Assembly (NCBI GenBank): GCA_011317545.1
Contig: WUJK01000004.1
Coordinates: 868,001-932,000 of the forward strand
Direction of reading: 5' to 3'
DNA: 64,000 bases
Origin: Coniella vitis
Lineage: Eukaryota > Ascomycota > Sordariomycetes > Diaporthales > Schizoparmaceae
Position numbers and translations under genes: made by a program. Below the pieces are notes generated by a model, which was not told where the DNA came from, made no database searches, and saw only the letters and a program-made list of their open reading frames with translations. Below, in pieces: positions 1 to 11,399 of this stretch (positions are counted from its first letter, which is position 1; the number at the start of each line of letters is the position of its first letter).

Positions 1-88
1 CGCTTCACGTAATTTTTGTTCAGTCGAGATCCATCCAAAGTCCAACATTCTCCGCGAAGAACAACAGATTTCTGCCACCACACCCAAC

Positions 89-1103
89 ATGGACATTCGA
101 CCTCAAGTAGATATCGCCGATCCGCAGTGGGAATGGCCATCCTGAAAATCCAAACTTCGGCGAGCTGCTCTTTTCGGTGAACTGCATGACAAATACAATG
201 TCATCAGCGTTCCTCTCCAGGAACGACGCGCCTTCCATCACGACGTGAATGCACTTAGCTCGCAAGCACAAACCCTCGATGAGTTTCATGCCCTGCTCAA
301 GGAACGTCAAATGCAGCGATTGAAAGAAATTCGTCGATGCTGGGACACTGTAGGCATTCATATTGCAGCCCACCCAGCTCTTCTAGAGGTCAGGGTGATG
401 ACGATGATGATGGCGAACGGTGGGCGGCGTTTCTGCATTTCGGCCGCGAGTTTTCGTTCGATGCTCTAGCTCGTTTCCTCTCTTTTTTTTTTACCCCAGA
501 AGTCATACAATCTCCGAACGACGGTCCCCACGACTCCCAACAATCCGGGACCAAAGCCGCAATGGACAAGACGAATGGAGGAGATCATGACAGAAGTTCT
601 AAGAAAGGAGGAGAAGAAGAGGCTGGACATCATACACGACAGGTCCAAGAAGGGCATGCACCTGTAACAAGCGACTCAGAGGCGCAGGGTGCTAGAGAGG
701 GTGCGCGACACTCAAAAAGGAGGCGCACATCTGGACCGCATGACGAGGAGACACAGGCTGGGGAGGATACACAACAACCCAGAAGGAGGCGTGTGTCTAC
801 ACCGAAAGAAGAGGAGACACAGGCTGGGAAGAATACGCGACAGTCAAAGAGAGGGCATGCATCAACGCAAGACGAAGTGACACAGGCTGGGGAGGATGCA
901 CAACAACCAAAAAGAGACGTATGTCTGCACTGCAGGATGAGGAGACGCAGGCTGGAAAGGATGCGCGCCGTCCAGAAAAGCGGCTTACACCGCCGCAAGA
1001 CGCACCGCAAGACGAACAGACGCAGGCCGGCGTCCAGCAGTCGAATGGGAGATCGGAGCCAAAAGACACGGAGACACAGGCTGCAGAGATGGAGAGGCAC
1101 TGA
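89..1103 (+). pseudogene. Decayed gene with degenerate repeat-rich C-terminus
   Basis: An ATG at 89 opens MDIRPQVDIADPQWEWPS and then meets TGA at 143-145. The same frame continues as a convincing charged helical protein (KSKLRRAALFGELHDKY, then LLKERQMQRLKEIRR) to about 385. A CGA-to-TGA change would explain the stop, since Arg fits there. Near 385-400 the sensible frame moves to the next register (DDDDDGERWAAFLHFGREFSF). From 745 a Lys/Arg/Gln-rich repeat EETQAGxDxxQPKRxxxxxxD runs in that register to about 915, then slips once more and ends at TGA 1101-1103. One stop plus two slips suggest a pseudogene; base errors, or an unseen intron (a T-rich tract ending ACCCCAG lies at 481-499), could explain part of this. 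I recall similar N-termini in uncharacterised Hypocreales proteins but know no function. Confidence 0.5.
745..1100 (+). repeat. Degenerate tandem repeat, about 63-bp unit
   Basis: Units beginning GAGGAGACACAGGCTGG or a close variant start at 745, 811, 874, 939, 1014 and 1068. Spacings are 66, 63, 65, 75 and 54 bp. The translated core is E-E/V/Q-T-Q-A-G/A. Only the 65-bp step breaks the multiple of three, and it is where the reading frame changes. Confidence 0.8.
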
Positions 1104-1645
1104 CCAGCATATTTAACGCTTGCAATGACAAAGGTTCCTTATTTGAAGAATATAAATATAACAAGACCACACTATCGGTACGACATTGGTATCCGCGTGA
1201 CAAGAAAAAAGTAGAAAGCGCATGAAGGAAAAGAAGAAGAAGATAAATGAAGTAGTCATAACAAGTGTGAAAGTGTTTTCCATCCTTGCCTGCTTACTCC
1301 TTCCTCTCTCACTAGTCGCAACCCCACTGACAGAACTACACCTAGTGTTCTAACTTGGGACAAACAGGCTTTACGTAATCCATCCTAGAGCCCGATGGGA
1401 GAGCATGATCGGAGTCTTGACGGCACGGTCATACGAAGGAACCACGCTGCAATCCGTAATTGTCAATCTCTACCATACCCATCCAAAGCGGCGGTCTCTG
1501 TCCACCCACTGGGTAACCGCTTGCGTAACTTTCGGGGCGAGATGCACTGATTTGGCTGGTTGTATGGCTGGTACAAGAGCGAAGAACGAAGTGAAGGCGC
1601 TGACGAGGAAGATCCCAAGATCAGACGAGCAAAAGTTGGGGTCAG
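1104..1645. other. Intergenic gap
   Basis: This stretch separates the decayed gene from the 3' end of the sorting nexin. A 106-codon ORF at 1405-1725 has no recognisable features and overlaps the SNX3 final exon and intron on the opposite strand. I see nothing else. Confidence 0.5.
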
Positions 1646-2265
1646 TCACCATGCGTTGCGGTCCCAGTTGGGGTCTATACCATCACATTAGCTTCAAGAA
1701 GAACGAGCAACAGATACGGCCATGATTAACAATGGCCGGGGCAAAACAAGGGACCATGGGCTGCATACCTTGCACGAAAGCAGCCAACACCTTGCTACCT
1801 GTCTGCAGCAACGGGTGTCCCACCACAATCTTCAAAAACTTCTCCAAACCCTGCCGTCTGCCCTCAATTACATCATCGCTGAAGCGGTTGGTGAACACCT
1901 TGCCGGGCAGCGGGGGAATAGTAACCCGGGCGCTCTCGCGCTCGAGGATGTCACGGAAGTACTCAAAGTCAGAATATCGACGGCGGACGGTGGACTGGCG
2001 CAGCTTAAACGCTGGGATATTGGTGCGGCAGACAATCTCGTAGTCGGTATACATGTGGCGTCCTATGCCATGGGTTCGAGGGTTCCTGACCTGTAGTATT
2101 TGCGCCAGTTGCGTTAGCATATGTACTCCCGTGGAAGTGGAGGGAGTCCAGAGAGCCGATGCAGCAGAAAATCCATACCTCAATCTCGAGAAAGTTTTCG
2201 GGTGGGCCATAGATCTCGTCAAAGGACTGTTGGCGTGTGTCTGGCAAACTCGACATGGACTGCAT
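1646..2265 (-). CDS. SNX3: Sorting nexin-3 (PX domain, Snx3/Grd19 type)
   Basis: The protein has 145 residues in three exons: 2265-2179, 2090-1769 and 1674-1646. Introns start GTATGG and GTATGC and end CAG and TAG. It is a small PX-domain protein that binds PI3P on endosomes and works with retromer to recycle cargo to the Golgi. Visible are the N-terminal motif FDEIYGPPENFLEIEV, the phosphoinositide-binding RRRYSDFEYFRDILERES, the PPLPGK loop and RRQGLEKFLKIVVGHPLL. The third exon supplies the conserved fungal end DPNWDRNAW, which confirms the second intron. The start at MQSMSSL (2265) fits family length; the same frame is open upstream to 2583, but that part is Ala/Ser/Pro-rich and its coding strand is CT-rich, like a leader. 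Confidence 0.92.
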
Positions 2266-3408
2266 GATGGGCCTTGGAAACCTCGACGAGGCGGGTGACG
2301 TCGCGGTGCTACCACCCCCTAGACCGGCCGAGGGCAGCGGCGATTTCGGCGGCAGTCCAGCAGCCGCGGCAGCACTGCTGGCGTCCCCGGCACCAGCCGC
2401 AGCCGGCGCGCCGCTTCGTTCCCCGTTGGAAGCCGTTTTGACGGTGTTGTGGTGGGTGACTGGTGGGGTAGCCAAGAGCCGACGAAGGAGCTGTCGCTTG
2501 CGTCCTCGTGCGGTGTGGTGGGATTGAAGGGTGAGAGCTAGCTGGGTGCGCGCAGATGGGGTGGCTGAGGTTATGTAGCCCACGGGCTGGTTGTTGTCGG
2601 TGCGGGAGCGAGATGACGAGGAGGTCGGCGGAGAGAAGTTGATGAAGGAGAGTTGTCACGAGAGGCGCAGCGGGAGGCTGATGAATGGCAGGTGTGGAGC
2701 TGGAACTTGTTTGGATGGCGTGGGATTGAAAGCGCGGGGGATCTGCACGCAACTCCGTTACCTTCCAAGGTTGCTTTGGCTGCTTAGGATAACGTCTGCC
2801 TCGCTTTACTTGGCTGAAGGACGAGGTTCGATATATAATACGTAAGCCACTGGTGTAACACATTTTTGGTAGTTTACACGTTCTATTCAAAGGACTTGTT
2901 GAGCAACGGCCTACAAGTGTAGCTCTATCAATGAATGCATCAAGATAGTGCGCCACACTCATTACGTAGTACCGGCTCCATCCGTAATCTCAGCTACATA
3001 AGTAGATGATACATCTACCTGCGTCGAGCCTCAAATTGAAAAGGTCGATATCCATTTGGCCAATACAGCAATAGCTGCACATGAGTCTAAAAGCTGACGC
3101 AACTCAGCAGGCGCGCCGTCACGATATATCATTCACGAAGCAGAGCTATATATATGATATGCCTCGTGCATGTGGCTGAAATCTGTCATTCTGGTTGGTA
3201 TAAGCCTTAGAATTGACAAATCAACAAGTAATTCATACCTCACCTGTGTTCATAAACACTGAAATCTGTCTCTTGCCCAGCGTGCGCCTGACTCTAGCTT
3301 GGATTCAAGACCTACTCCTGGTCGGCCTTGCTCGCCCGGTTAGGTCAAGCATTCTGTGCTGAGGTGCTAATGTGTGCAGCTGGGCTGCAACCCCGCCCAG
3401 CCAACCCT
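2266..3408. other. Intergenic gap between SNX3 and SF3A1
   Basis: The part next to SNX3 (about 2270-2770) is GA-rich on + and so CT-rich on the coding strand, as expected for a fungal 5' leader. The remainder is AT-rich with no convincing ORF and probably holds the SF3A1 3' UTR. Confidence 0.5.
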
Positions 3409-5007
3409 TCATCTCTTTTCGCCCGCAAACTTCTGGTGGATAGCTCTGATTTGCTCTTCGACGTTGACGGATTGTAGGTGATTAACAAGGCTCTGATTCT
3501 TGCCCTCGGGGTTTCCATCAAACGAGTTGACAGCAATCTTTTTCCGCCTGGCGGCCTCTTCCTCCGACACAGGCATTCCAGTGGCGTCAAACACATCACT
3601 GCGCTGACTAGCAAATCGCTTCAAGTTGTTGGCCACATCTGCAGTTGACAGGTTTGTGGTAGCATATCGCGACTCTGCTTTTGCCTTTTGTTCCTTCCAT
3701 CTTGGATCCAAAAGCTCGATGCGCATGTGCTCTTGCAGTTCACTAAATGGAACTTGTTGGTTGCAATTGGGACAAATGGCCATTTGCTGGCCCGCCTTGT
3801 TTCGAGGCGCAGCTCTCGGAACCGGAGCATCCCTGATCTTGACGGGCCCAACACCACCTCGCGCGTCTGCTTGGGCTTGCTGCATCCGCGCCCTGGCCTG
3901 TTCGCGTTCGGCTATGCGCTGTGTCTCTTCGTCCTCTCCAGGTCTCGGCCTTCCAGCTGCTGGAGGCGTGGGCGTATGTGCAGGCGGGGCCATAGCTGGC
4001 TGGTACTGTTGTGATGTTGGTACAGGAGAAGGATGAACTGGAAGCGTCTGCTGGGCCGCTGGAATTGGCCCGTCGTCGAAGGGGAAGGCCTCTTCGAGGC
4101 GCAGATTCGAGCTAATGGCAACCCTGTTCTTCTCCTCTAGCGAAGCGTACTGCAAGTCGTTGAGCGTCGTTGGGGGTGGCAAATTGGCCTGATCGTCGGA
4201 TTCCGTGAACACAATCGTCTCGACCACCACAAAGTCATTCCAGTCTATCCGTGCAAATTCAAGCTTCTGTTCCTCTTCTTCCTCTTCTTTCCTGATCCTC
4301 TCGGCTTCCTGGTACCTTGCCCACTCTGCCCTCTGCTTAGCACGCGCCAGCACGTGATACTTGTCATCAACGGTCTTTTGCAGCTCCTCCATACGTTCCT
4401 GTTGAGCTTTGGTGCCTTCGCCCGTGCCTGTCTCTCGGAGTAATATGGAATATTGATCGATCATGTGCTGGAAGTAGTTGTGGAAGGTGTGGTTCTGGAT
4501 GAGGAACTGAAACTGCGGGTTGCCAGCTTCACGCTGTGCCAGCGTCGTCATGAATTGGCGGCCATTTCTCGCGACAAAGAGGGCGGTTAATCGCAGAATT
4601 TCCAGGTCCTTTTGGTTGATACGGGGCATGCGTGCTGAGAAGAGGAAGTCGGGCGGCTGCGGCGGGCCCTTTGGCTCTTCCTTTGGAGGTGCAGCGCCGG
4701 CTTCGCCAAGGCGACCAGCAGCAACGGCGGTGACGTTGCCAGCCTTGTATTCTTGTTTGCGCCATTCGTAGTAAGGGTTGTATGCGTCGGATTGGCTCAT
4801 CAAGAAGCTGAACTTGGGGTTGGCGCCATGGCTCTCGCGGATGCGATCCTCGAAACTTACTCCACGGCGGGCCACGAAGCCAGCGGTCTTTTCGATGGCC
4901 TCGCGAATCTCGCCAGGCGGCGGAATGACAATGCCAGGTGGGGGCTTGATCTTTTCGAGTTCTGCTGCAGCTGCTGCAGATGCAGCATCCCCATTTGTGG
5001 TTGCCAT
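3409..5007 (-). CDS. SF3A1: Splicing factor 3A subunit 1 (SF3a120/Prp21)
   Basis: A single uninterrupted reading frame of 532 residues. SF3A1 is part of the SF3a complex of the U2 snRNP and helps U2 bind the intron branch point in the nucleus. Two SURP modules are plain: about residues 32-87 (IREAIEKTAGFVARRG then NPYYEWRKQEY) and about 129-190 (LEILRLTALFVARNGRQF then FHNYFQHMIDQY). A charged coiled stretch rich in Glu follows (ERIRKEEEEEEQKLEF), then the conserved IDWNDFVVVETI region. A Pro/Ala linker leads to a CPNCNQQVPFSELQEHM zinc-finger-like motif and LDPRWKEQK. The C-terminal ubiquitin-like domain of the animal protein is not visible, as in many fungi. The ATG at 5007 gives a typical N-terminus just ahead of the first SURP. 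Confidence 0.94.
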   Translation of the reverse strand: MATTNGDAASAAAAAELEKIKPPPGIVIPPPGEIREAIEKTAGFVARRGVSFEDRIRESHGANPKFSFLMSQSDAYNPYYEWRKQEYKAGNVTAVAAGRLGEAGAAPPKEEPKGPPQPPDFLFSARMPRINQKDLEILRLTALFVARNGRQFMTTLAQREAGNPQFQFLIQNHTFHNYFQHMIDQYSILLRETGTGEGTKAQQERMEELQKTVDDKYHVLARAKQRAEWARYQEAERIRKEEEEEEQKLEFARIDWNDFVVVETIVFTESDDQANLPPPTTLNDLQYASLEEKNRVAISSNLRLEEAFPFDDGPIPAAQQTLPVHPSPVPTSQQYQPAMAPPAHTPTPPAAGRPRPGEDEETQRIAEREQARARMQQAQADARGGVGPVKIRDAPVPRAAPRNKAGQQMAICPNCNQQVPFSELQEHMRIELLDPRWKEQKAKAESRYATTNLSTADVANNLKRFASQRSDVFDATGMPVSEEEAARRKKIAVNSFDGNPEGKNQSLVNHLQSVNVEEQIRAIHQKFAGEKR

Positions 5008-6335
5008 GGGTCAGGATTGGTGTATGGGGGGCCGTGGGTGCAAGACAGATTTGTGAGGTAGAGAATGAAAGAGAAGTTGCACATAAAGATGTTTGGGGCA
5101 AGGTCGCGACTCAGCCGGCGCTTCAGCAGTGCAAGGTCACATTCAGATCAAGCAGGGATTCTGGGCAGGCAGGAAAAACACCCCTGCTCACATTGGACAG
5201 GGATTGTATTCAGTGGACGAGTATCTCCCCAAATTGTTGCACTGGTTTTTGTTATTGTTTCAAAGATTGGTTTCCAAAGGTTGTACTTATGATATTCGTA
5301 GTGCTGCATATACTCGCCTATCTAAGTCAATAATATGTCAAGATAATCCGTTCATTGTCATTTTGCATGAGATAGATAGTCACCCAGATGGCATCCTAGT
5401 CCTTTCGAATAGCGAATTCTCTCCATATATGGAGAAAAGACTTAGATTTCTCCTACTATTGAAGCGTGGAATGTGAATTGCCCCTGACCATTGCCAAATA
5501 TACGATCAAGAATTCAAATACAAAGCCTTGTTCCATATGAAGCCATTGAGAAAATACTATGGACAAGCAGACAAGATAAGCAGTGTAAACGTCTGGTTAG
5601 TAGTCTCAACTATACTAAGTATCAAAGGCTTGCTTTCTCATGGTAACCAACAGTTATAGTGACTTGATCGTAATGAAGAGTAAGAGTACTGCATGCATAG
5701 TGAGCAACAATATTAGTGCTGTTCTTTCAATGCCACCCTTGTCTGCAAGTGCCCGCAGGCGTTCCAGGGCCCCCTGTCTGTCACTTTTCCAGGCTCTGTA
5801 TTATGTACATTGTACCTAGTATCTCAGCCCCATCCCTTGCCAACAAGCTGTAGCTAGCTCGTCGTACCAACCCTGGGCGCATTTCGTAAAGTGGCCTTTT
5901 TGAGCTTGAAGACCTGCGGTCGTCCACGCCAATTATTTCGACCCCCCTTTTCCCTTCCCATTTCCTCTTCATCTCCATCCGATAAGTTTCCAACGCTGCT
6001 CCGTCAGTCACTGCGACCACAGGAACATCAGACTTTCGACGTGTCTGGTCCTGGCCGTCCCGCACAGTCAAGACGCGCCGCCCCTTCAGTTCTCTTCCTG
6101 TCGTTGTCCACTTCACCTGATGACGACCACCTTGTTGTAATGACCCACTTCACTTCTTGACACTCGTTCATCTACTTCTTTGCTCTGCACCCGACTTCTT
6201 GCGCGGCCTACCGTTCCGAACTTCTCTCCGCCGCTTTCGACTACCGAACACGAACCACAACCCCTTACCGCTCGCCTCGTCCAACAGTTGACCCTATCGA
6301 TTCGACGCGAGTCCGTACGATACTGATCCGTCAGC
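5008..6335. promoter_or_regulatory. Divergent promoter region, SF3A1 / PMT2
   Basis: The two genes are transcribed away from each other across about 1.3 kb. The middle (5300-5750) is AT-rich with no credible ORF. From about 5890 to 6335 the + strand is strongly pyrimidine-rich, the usual look of a filamentous-fungal transcription start region and leader ahead of the PMT2 ATG. No specific factor site was identified. Confidence 0.5.
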
Positions 6336-9300
6336 ATGGGTCGCCCAGCTGGCGCGAAGGCGCAAGCCCCTGCCGTTGATCCCAACGGCAAGGCGAAACA
6401 ACACGATGACTATACCTCTGAAGGCGTCGAAGACAATGACGTCTTCTTGCTCCCCGTTTCCGACTATCAGGTCATGGCCGGCGTAACCATACTTGGCGCG
6501 ATTATTCGACTCTTCCGCATCTACCAACCCGACAGCGTTGTTTTTGACGAAGTCCAGTACGTGCCCTGTATGCTGTACTGACAGGCGCGTCTTAAGCTGA
6601 CATGATTTCTTCCTCCAGCTTCGGTGGCTTCGCTTCGAAATACATCAAGGGCAAATTCTTCATGGACGTTCACCCACCGCTGGCCAAGCTCCTCATCACG
6701 CTGTTTGGTTGGCTGGCTGGCTTTGACGGCGAGTTCGACTTTAAGGAGATCGGAATGGACTACGTCGAACCCAAGGTCCCCTATGTCGCCATGCGCATGT
6801 TCCCCGCCATTTGTGGTATTCTTTTGGTCCCAACCATGTTCCTCGCCCTAAAAGCTGCTGGTTGCCGTACCTTTACAGCTGCCATGGGATCTGGCCTGAT
6901 CATTTTTGGTAAGACACGGTTTCACCGCACGAGCTGGGAGAACAGGTTGGCTAACTCTGTCTGCAGAAAACGGCCTGTTGACCCAAGCGCGTCTGATTCT
7001 TCTCGACTCGCCTCTTGTACTGGCCACGGCTTTTACGGCCATGTCCTTTATTTCCTTTACTAATCAGCATGAGTTGGGGCCCACCAAGGCTTTCCAGCCA
7101 AGCTGGTGGTTTTGGCTGGTCATGACTGGTCTGGGTCTTGGAATTACTTTCAGCATCAAATGGGTCGGTCTCTTTACCATTGGCTGGGTGGGCGTCTTGA
7201 CCTTGCTCCAACTCTGGGTTTTGCTGGGAGACAACAAGACTGTCACAATCGTAAGCCCCGGAATCTTCTTGCTTTATGTTTGAGTGGCCGACTAACATTC
7301 TTTTCTAGCGCATCTTTGCTAAGCACTTTATGGCACGTGTGTTCTGCTTGATTGTGATTCCGGCTACTTTCTATCTTGCTATGTTTGCCATTCACTTTGC
7401 TTGCCTGGTCAACCCCGGCGAGGGCGATGGATTCATGAGCTCCGAATTCCAGTCGACCTTGAACTCCAAGGGCATGCAGGATGTGCCTGCGGACGTTCTG
7501 ATGGGCAGCAGAGTCTCGATTCGCCACGTCAACACCCAGGGCGGCTACTTGCACTCCCACCCCTTGATGTACCCCACAGGAAGCAAGCAGCAACAGATTA
7601 CTCTGTACCCTCACAAGGACGACAACAACCTGTGGATCCTGGAGAACCAGACACAACCTTTGGATATCAACGGCGAGCCCATCAACGGCACCGATGCCTG
7701 GGACAGACTGGACGAGCCTGTCTACCTCAAAGAGGGTGACATTATCCGGATATATCACATCGCTACTCACCGCCGCGTCCACTCTCACGACGTTCGCCCC
7801 CCTGTCACGGAGGCTGACTGGCAAAACGAGGTCTCAGCCTATGGCTTTGAGGGATTCGAGGGAGACGCCAACGACTTCTTCCGGGTTGAAATTGTGGAGA
7901 AGTATTCCAAGCCAGGATTGGCGCGCCAGCGACTTCGGACAATTGAGACCAAGTTCAGGCTTGTCCACGTCATGACTGGCTGTGTTTTGTTCTCTCACAA
8001 GGTTAAGTTGCCAGAATGGGCTTCCGAACAACAAGAGGTTACATGCGCTCGTGGCGGCACACTTCCAAACAGTCTATGGTACATCGAACACAACGAGCAC
8101 CCTCTCCTGGGACCCGATGCGGAAAAAGTCAACTATGAAAACCCCGGCTTCTTTGGCAAGTTCTTGGAGCTGCAGAAGGTCATGTGGAAGACCAACGCCG
8201 GTCTAGTAGAGTCCCACGCTTGGGACTCGCGCCCCGACTCGTGGCCCATTCTTCGACGAGGCATCAACTTCTGGGGTAAGAACCACAGGCAGGTCTACCT
8301 TATCGGCAACCCGGTCATTTGGTGGTCTTCATCTTTGGCTGTTGTTTTGTACGTCCTATTCAAGGGCATTGCTGTACTTCGGTGGCAAAGAAGCTACAAC
8401 GACTACTCGAACACGACATTCAAGCGATTTGATTACGAAATCGGAACCTCAGTGCTGGGCTGGGCGCTGCACTACTTCCCATTCTACTTGATGCAGCGTC
8501 AGCTTTTCCTTCACCACTACTTTCCAGCACTCGTGTTTGCCATTATTGCACTGTGCCAGGTCTTCGACTTCCTGACAGCTCGCATCCCGATTGGCGCCAT
8601 TCGCGAAAACCCAGTCGTCAACAAGACAGCCACCGTCAGCTTCCTAGTCTTGTCGGCAGCTGTATTTATGCTGTATGCTCCTCTTGCGTATGGCAACATG
8701 TGGACCCGGGCCGAATGCCAACGCGTCAAGCTCTTTGACACGTGGGATTTTGATTGCAACACATTTTTGAACAGCGTGAGTAGCTGGCCCCCGGAACTGA
8801 TTCCTTCTAGAAAATTGCCTCAAAGGCAGAGACAACGACCATAGATGGGCGTGCCAGGCCAAAAGGCGTGAGCCAGTGCTCTCAGTGCCGCTGCCTCATT
8901 GCCTGACCCATGACAGAACTGTATTTGCGTGAATCGTGCGAACCTGGAAGTCCTATAGACGGCAAGGGGGCAATGAAGCCAACAAAACGCAGAAGTATTT
9001 CATTCTGTATTTCACTTTTCTTTTCAGTCTTTGAAGGGCTCTTGTTGCCTTTTTTCCAACGGCCAGATGACTGACACAAATATTTCGATAGTATGACCAG
9101 TACACTGGGGTATCCAAGGTCTCCGCGACACCCACCGGTCTTCCCGCTGTCTCGGACGTGCCCGCGGCCGCGGAAAATGCTGTTGGTGGCGAGGACGGCC
9201 AGAAGCCTATTCATGATCCAGACGAGTTCTTCAAGAATGCAGGCATTAGTGGTGCGCCCATTCCCCCTGGCCAGCGTCTTGTGAAGCGCGAGGAGCGTAT

Positions 9301-9637
9301 CGAGTACCGCGACCAAGATGGTAACATTCTTGACGAGGAGCAGGTGAAAGCGCTTGAGGGCAAGGTGGAATTCAAAACTCGCTATGAGACTCGCACCCGT
9401 GTGCTCGATGCCGATGGCAACGAGAGGGAGGTGCCTGTCGGCGAGGAAGAGTTGCGCAAGGGTGGCGTTGCGCCTCCTCACCCGGATGTCGAGGGTGTCG
9501 ACTCCAAGACCATCAAGGAGCGCGGTGAGCGCAAGGAGTCCGTTCCTCCTGCCAAGGAGAGCGTGGACGGCGACCACGAGGCACGTGCTAAGCAGCCCAA
9601 GCCTGCAAGTGAGAAGAAGGAGGCAAGCAGCCGGTAA
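6336..9637 (+). CDS. PMT2: Dolichyl-phosphate-mannose protein O-mannosyltransferase, PMT2 subfamily
   Basis: Five exons: 6336-6556, 6619-6908, 6967-7250, 7309-8775, 9092-9637; 935 residues. This ER membrane enzyme (GT39) moves mannose from dolichyl-phosphate mannose to Ser/Thr of secretory proteins and normally pairs with a PMT1-class partner. The luminal Asp-Glu pair is D71-E72 in VVFDEVHFGGF, an Asp-Glu-Val-His read across the first intron. Several hydrophobic segments follow, then three MIR-type repeats (cores SVRIRH-like RVSIRHVNTQGGYLHSH, IIRIYHIATHRRVHSH and FRLVHVMTGCVLFSH), then a C-terminal cluster of membrane helices. Exon 5 encodes a charged tail (about 180 residues) after YDQYTG. 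The last intron is 316 bp, far longer than the other three (58-62 bp), so a missed small exon is possible there. Confidence 0.93.
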
Positions 9638-10753
9638 AGGTTGTAGGTTCTTTGTGGAGGTGCGCTCTTCGTGTGTCAGTGCGGGTCTTTTCTTGTCATC
9701 GCCTCAGCCCGCACTCGAAGCAAGGTGACTTTTGGTGTTCTAGGCGACGGCTTCATATCTGACAGTGTCTCAATAAATATTCTCTTTTTTTTAGGGCAGT
9801 TGGGTGGACAAGGGGAAAACTTTGGGGAAATTTTTGGTCGCTTGAAATCAATGGACAAGAAAGAGAGACTCAAAACGCAGCGATAAGAACACATGCGCAG
9901 GAATCTGCTTCTTGATATGAAGTAGATGACGGGATGCTCTACTTGTTCGCTTCTAATCAGCTGGTATGTTATGGAAGGAGACTAGGCAATCTCTTAATCA
10001 GATCCTTGTTACCACAATGCTTTCAAGTCACTGGAGTGTTTTAAACTTCTTGTAGCTTTCGAGAGCTGCAGTATTTACTGGTTTCCAATGATTTTCGCCT
10101 GACGGGTTTGGCTGCTGGCTGTTTCCATGCGTCGCTTTCGTACGACTCAGACAGTAGCTTTGCTTGCTCTCTTGTGGTATTATGAGATGCCTAGCTAGGT
10201 ACTTCAAAACGTGTTGAATGCGGCAGCACAAGACTGTCTATATGTGTCACATTTCTAAATGAGGACATTCGCTTCAACATCTCCATTATCTCTTAGCTGC
10301 AGGTTTTACTCTTTGACTTTTACTTTTTGAAGTTTTTTTTTGGGGGGGGGGGGATTTCTCGGTCCTTTTTAGCTTGCAAAAATGGTACCGCTATCGTCGT
10401 CGTCCTGTTGTGGAACTTTCTTCCTTTTTCCTCCTGCCACGACAATCCTTGACGAATCTGAGAAAGTTGAACCCTCTCGATTCTGGCATGCGGCTGCTCC
10501 TTTGCGCGAGATGACCTAGGCCGACCTGTATCTCTCGCTGACGCCGTCACACCTCGTAGATTCTTTGCTCTTCTTCGTGCATTAAAGCTCCCGCCTCCTC
10601 CTTCCCTCCTCCAAGACACTCCTTTCCTCTGTGGCCCTGTCACATATGCTGATTTTCGATAGTTATTTGCCGGCGCTGCTACTGGTCGAAGTGTCAAGCT
10701 GCCAACACATCTCTATTTTGCTCCTTTGACATCATCGCGGAAGGGCAACCACC
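9638..10753. other. Convergent intergenic gap, PMT2 / LSM7
   Basis: Holds the 3' UTRs of two convergent genes. It contains T9 followed by G12 at 10333-10353. No credible ORF was found; the small ORFs seen are not recognisable. Confidence 0.5.
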
Positions 10754-11399
10754 TCAAACCTCCTCAGCTGGCGCAAAGGGGTTGGCAATCTCCTCGCTCC
10801 CATCCGTCGGGCTGATCAGCACAATCATGGTTCCTCTCGCAACGGTCAAGCCCAGCGGGCGCGTTGTCTCGTTGCCGGAGTCGTCGCGCATTGTTTCCTT
10901 GACCTCGTCGAGGACGAGGTTCATGAGCGGATCGTAGCCTTTGAGAGTTCCAGTCACTGTGTTGAAGCTTTGTAATTAGCACTGAAAGCTCCGCAAGAAA
11001 ACCACGATTTTTCAAAACTCGATACTAGCACAACACGTTCGCCTCTCGAAGGGACGTGGGCAGCCTCGAAGCCTGTCCAGAGAAAAAGTACCAGACGCCG
11101 TCTCCCAAAGGGGGAGAAGGAAAGGGAGAAGGGGGAAGCGGGGAGTAAAAAAAGCAAGACTCACCCTCTCGACCGCCTGCAAACTTGACTCGAATCTCTT
11201 TATCCTGGTACTTTGACAGGTCCAAGATGTTCTCCTTCTTGGGTCTCTCGCTGCGCTCTGCGCCGCCCTCACCGCCCGCGCCACCAGCACCTCCCCGTCC
11301 GCCGCGGTGGTGTCCGCCTGCTCCCCCACGGCCACCGCGCCCGCCTGCTCCTCTTCCACCGCCCGCGCCGCCTCGGTGTCCGCGTGTGCTATCAGCCAT
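10754..11399 (-). CDS. LSM7: U6 snRNA-associated Sm-like protein LSm7
   Basis: Two exons, 11399-11165 and 10956-10754, give 145 residues; the 208-bp intron runs GTGAGT to CACAG. LSm7 is a member of the LSm1-7 ring (mRNA decapping, cytoplasm) and the LSm2-8 ring (U6 snRNA, nucleus). The Sm1 part is KENILDLSKYQDKEIRVKF, completed across the intron by GGREVTGTLKGYDPLMNLVLDE. The Sm2 part is PLGLTVARGTMIVLI. Ahead of the Sm fold sits a Gly/Arg-rich tail of about 50 residues (RGGRGGAGGHHRGGRGG), a GAR/RGG box absent from yeast and animal LSm7 but which I recall in filamentous fungi. The ATG at 11399 is the only one giving this tail. Confidence 0.92.

Noticed and set aside
1405..1725. 106-codon + strand ORF
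   Set aside because: It overlaps the SNX3 last exon and intron on the opposite strand and shows no conserved pattern.
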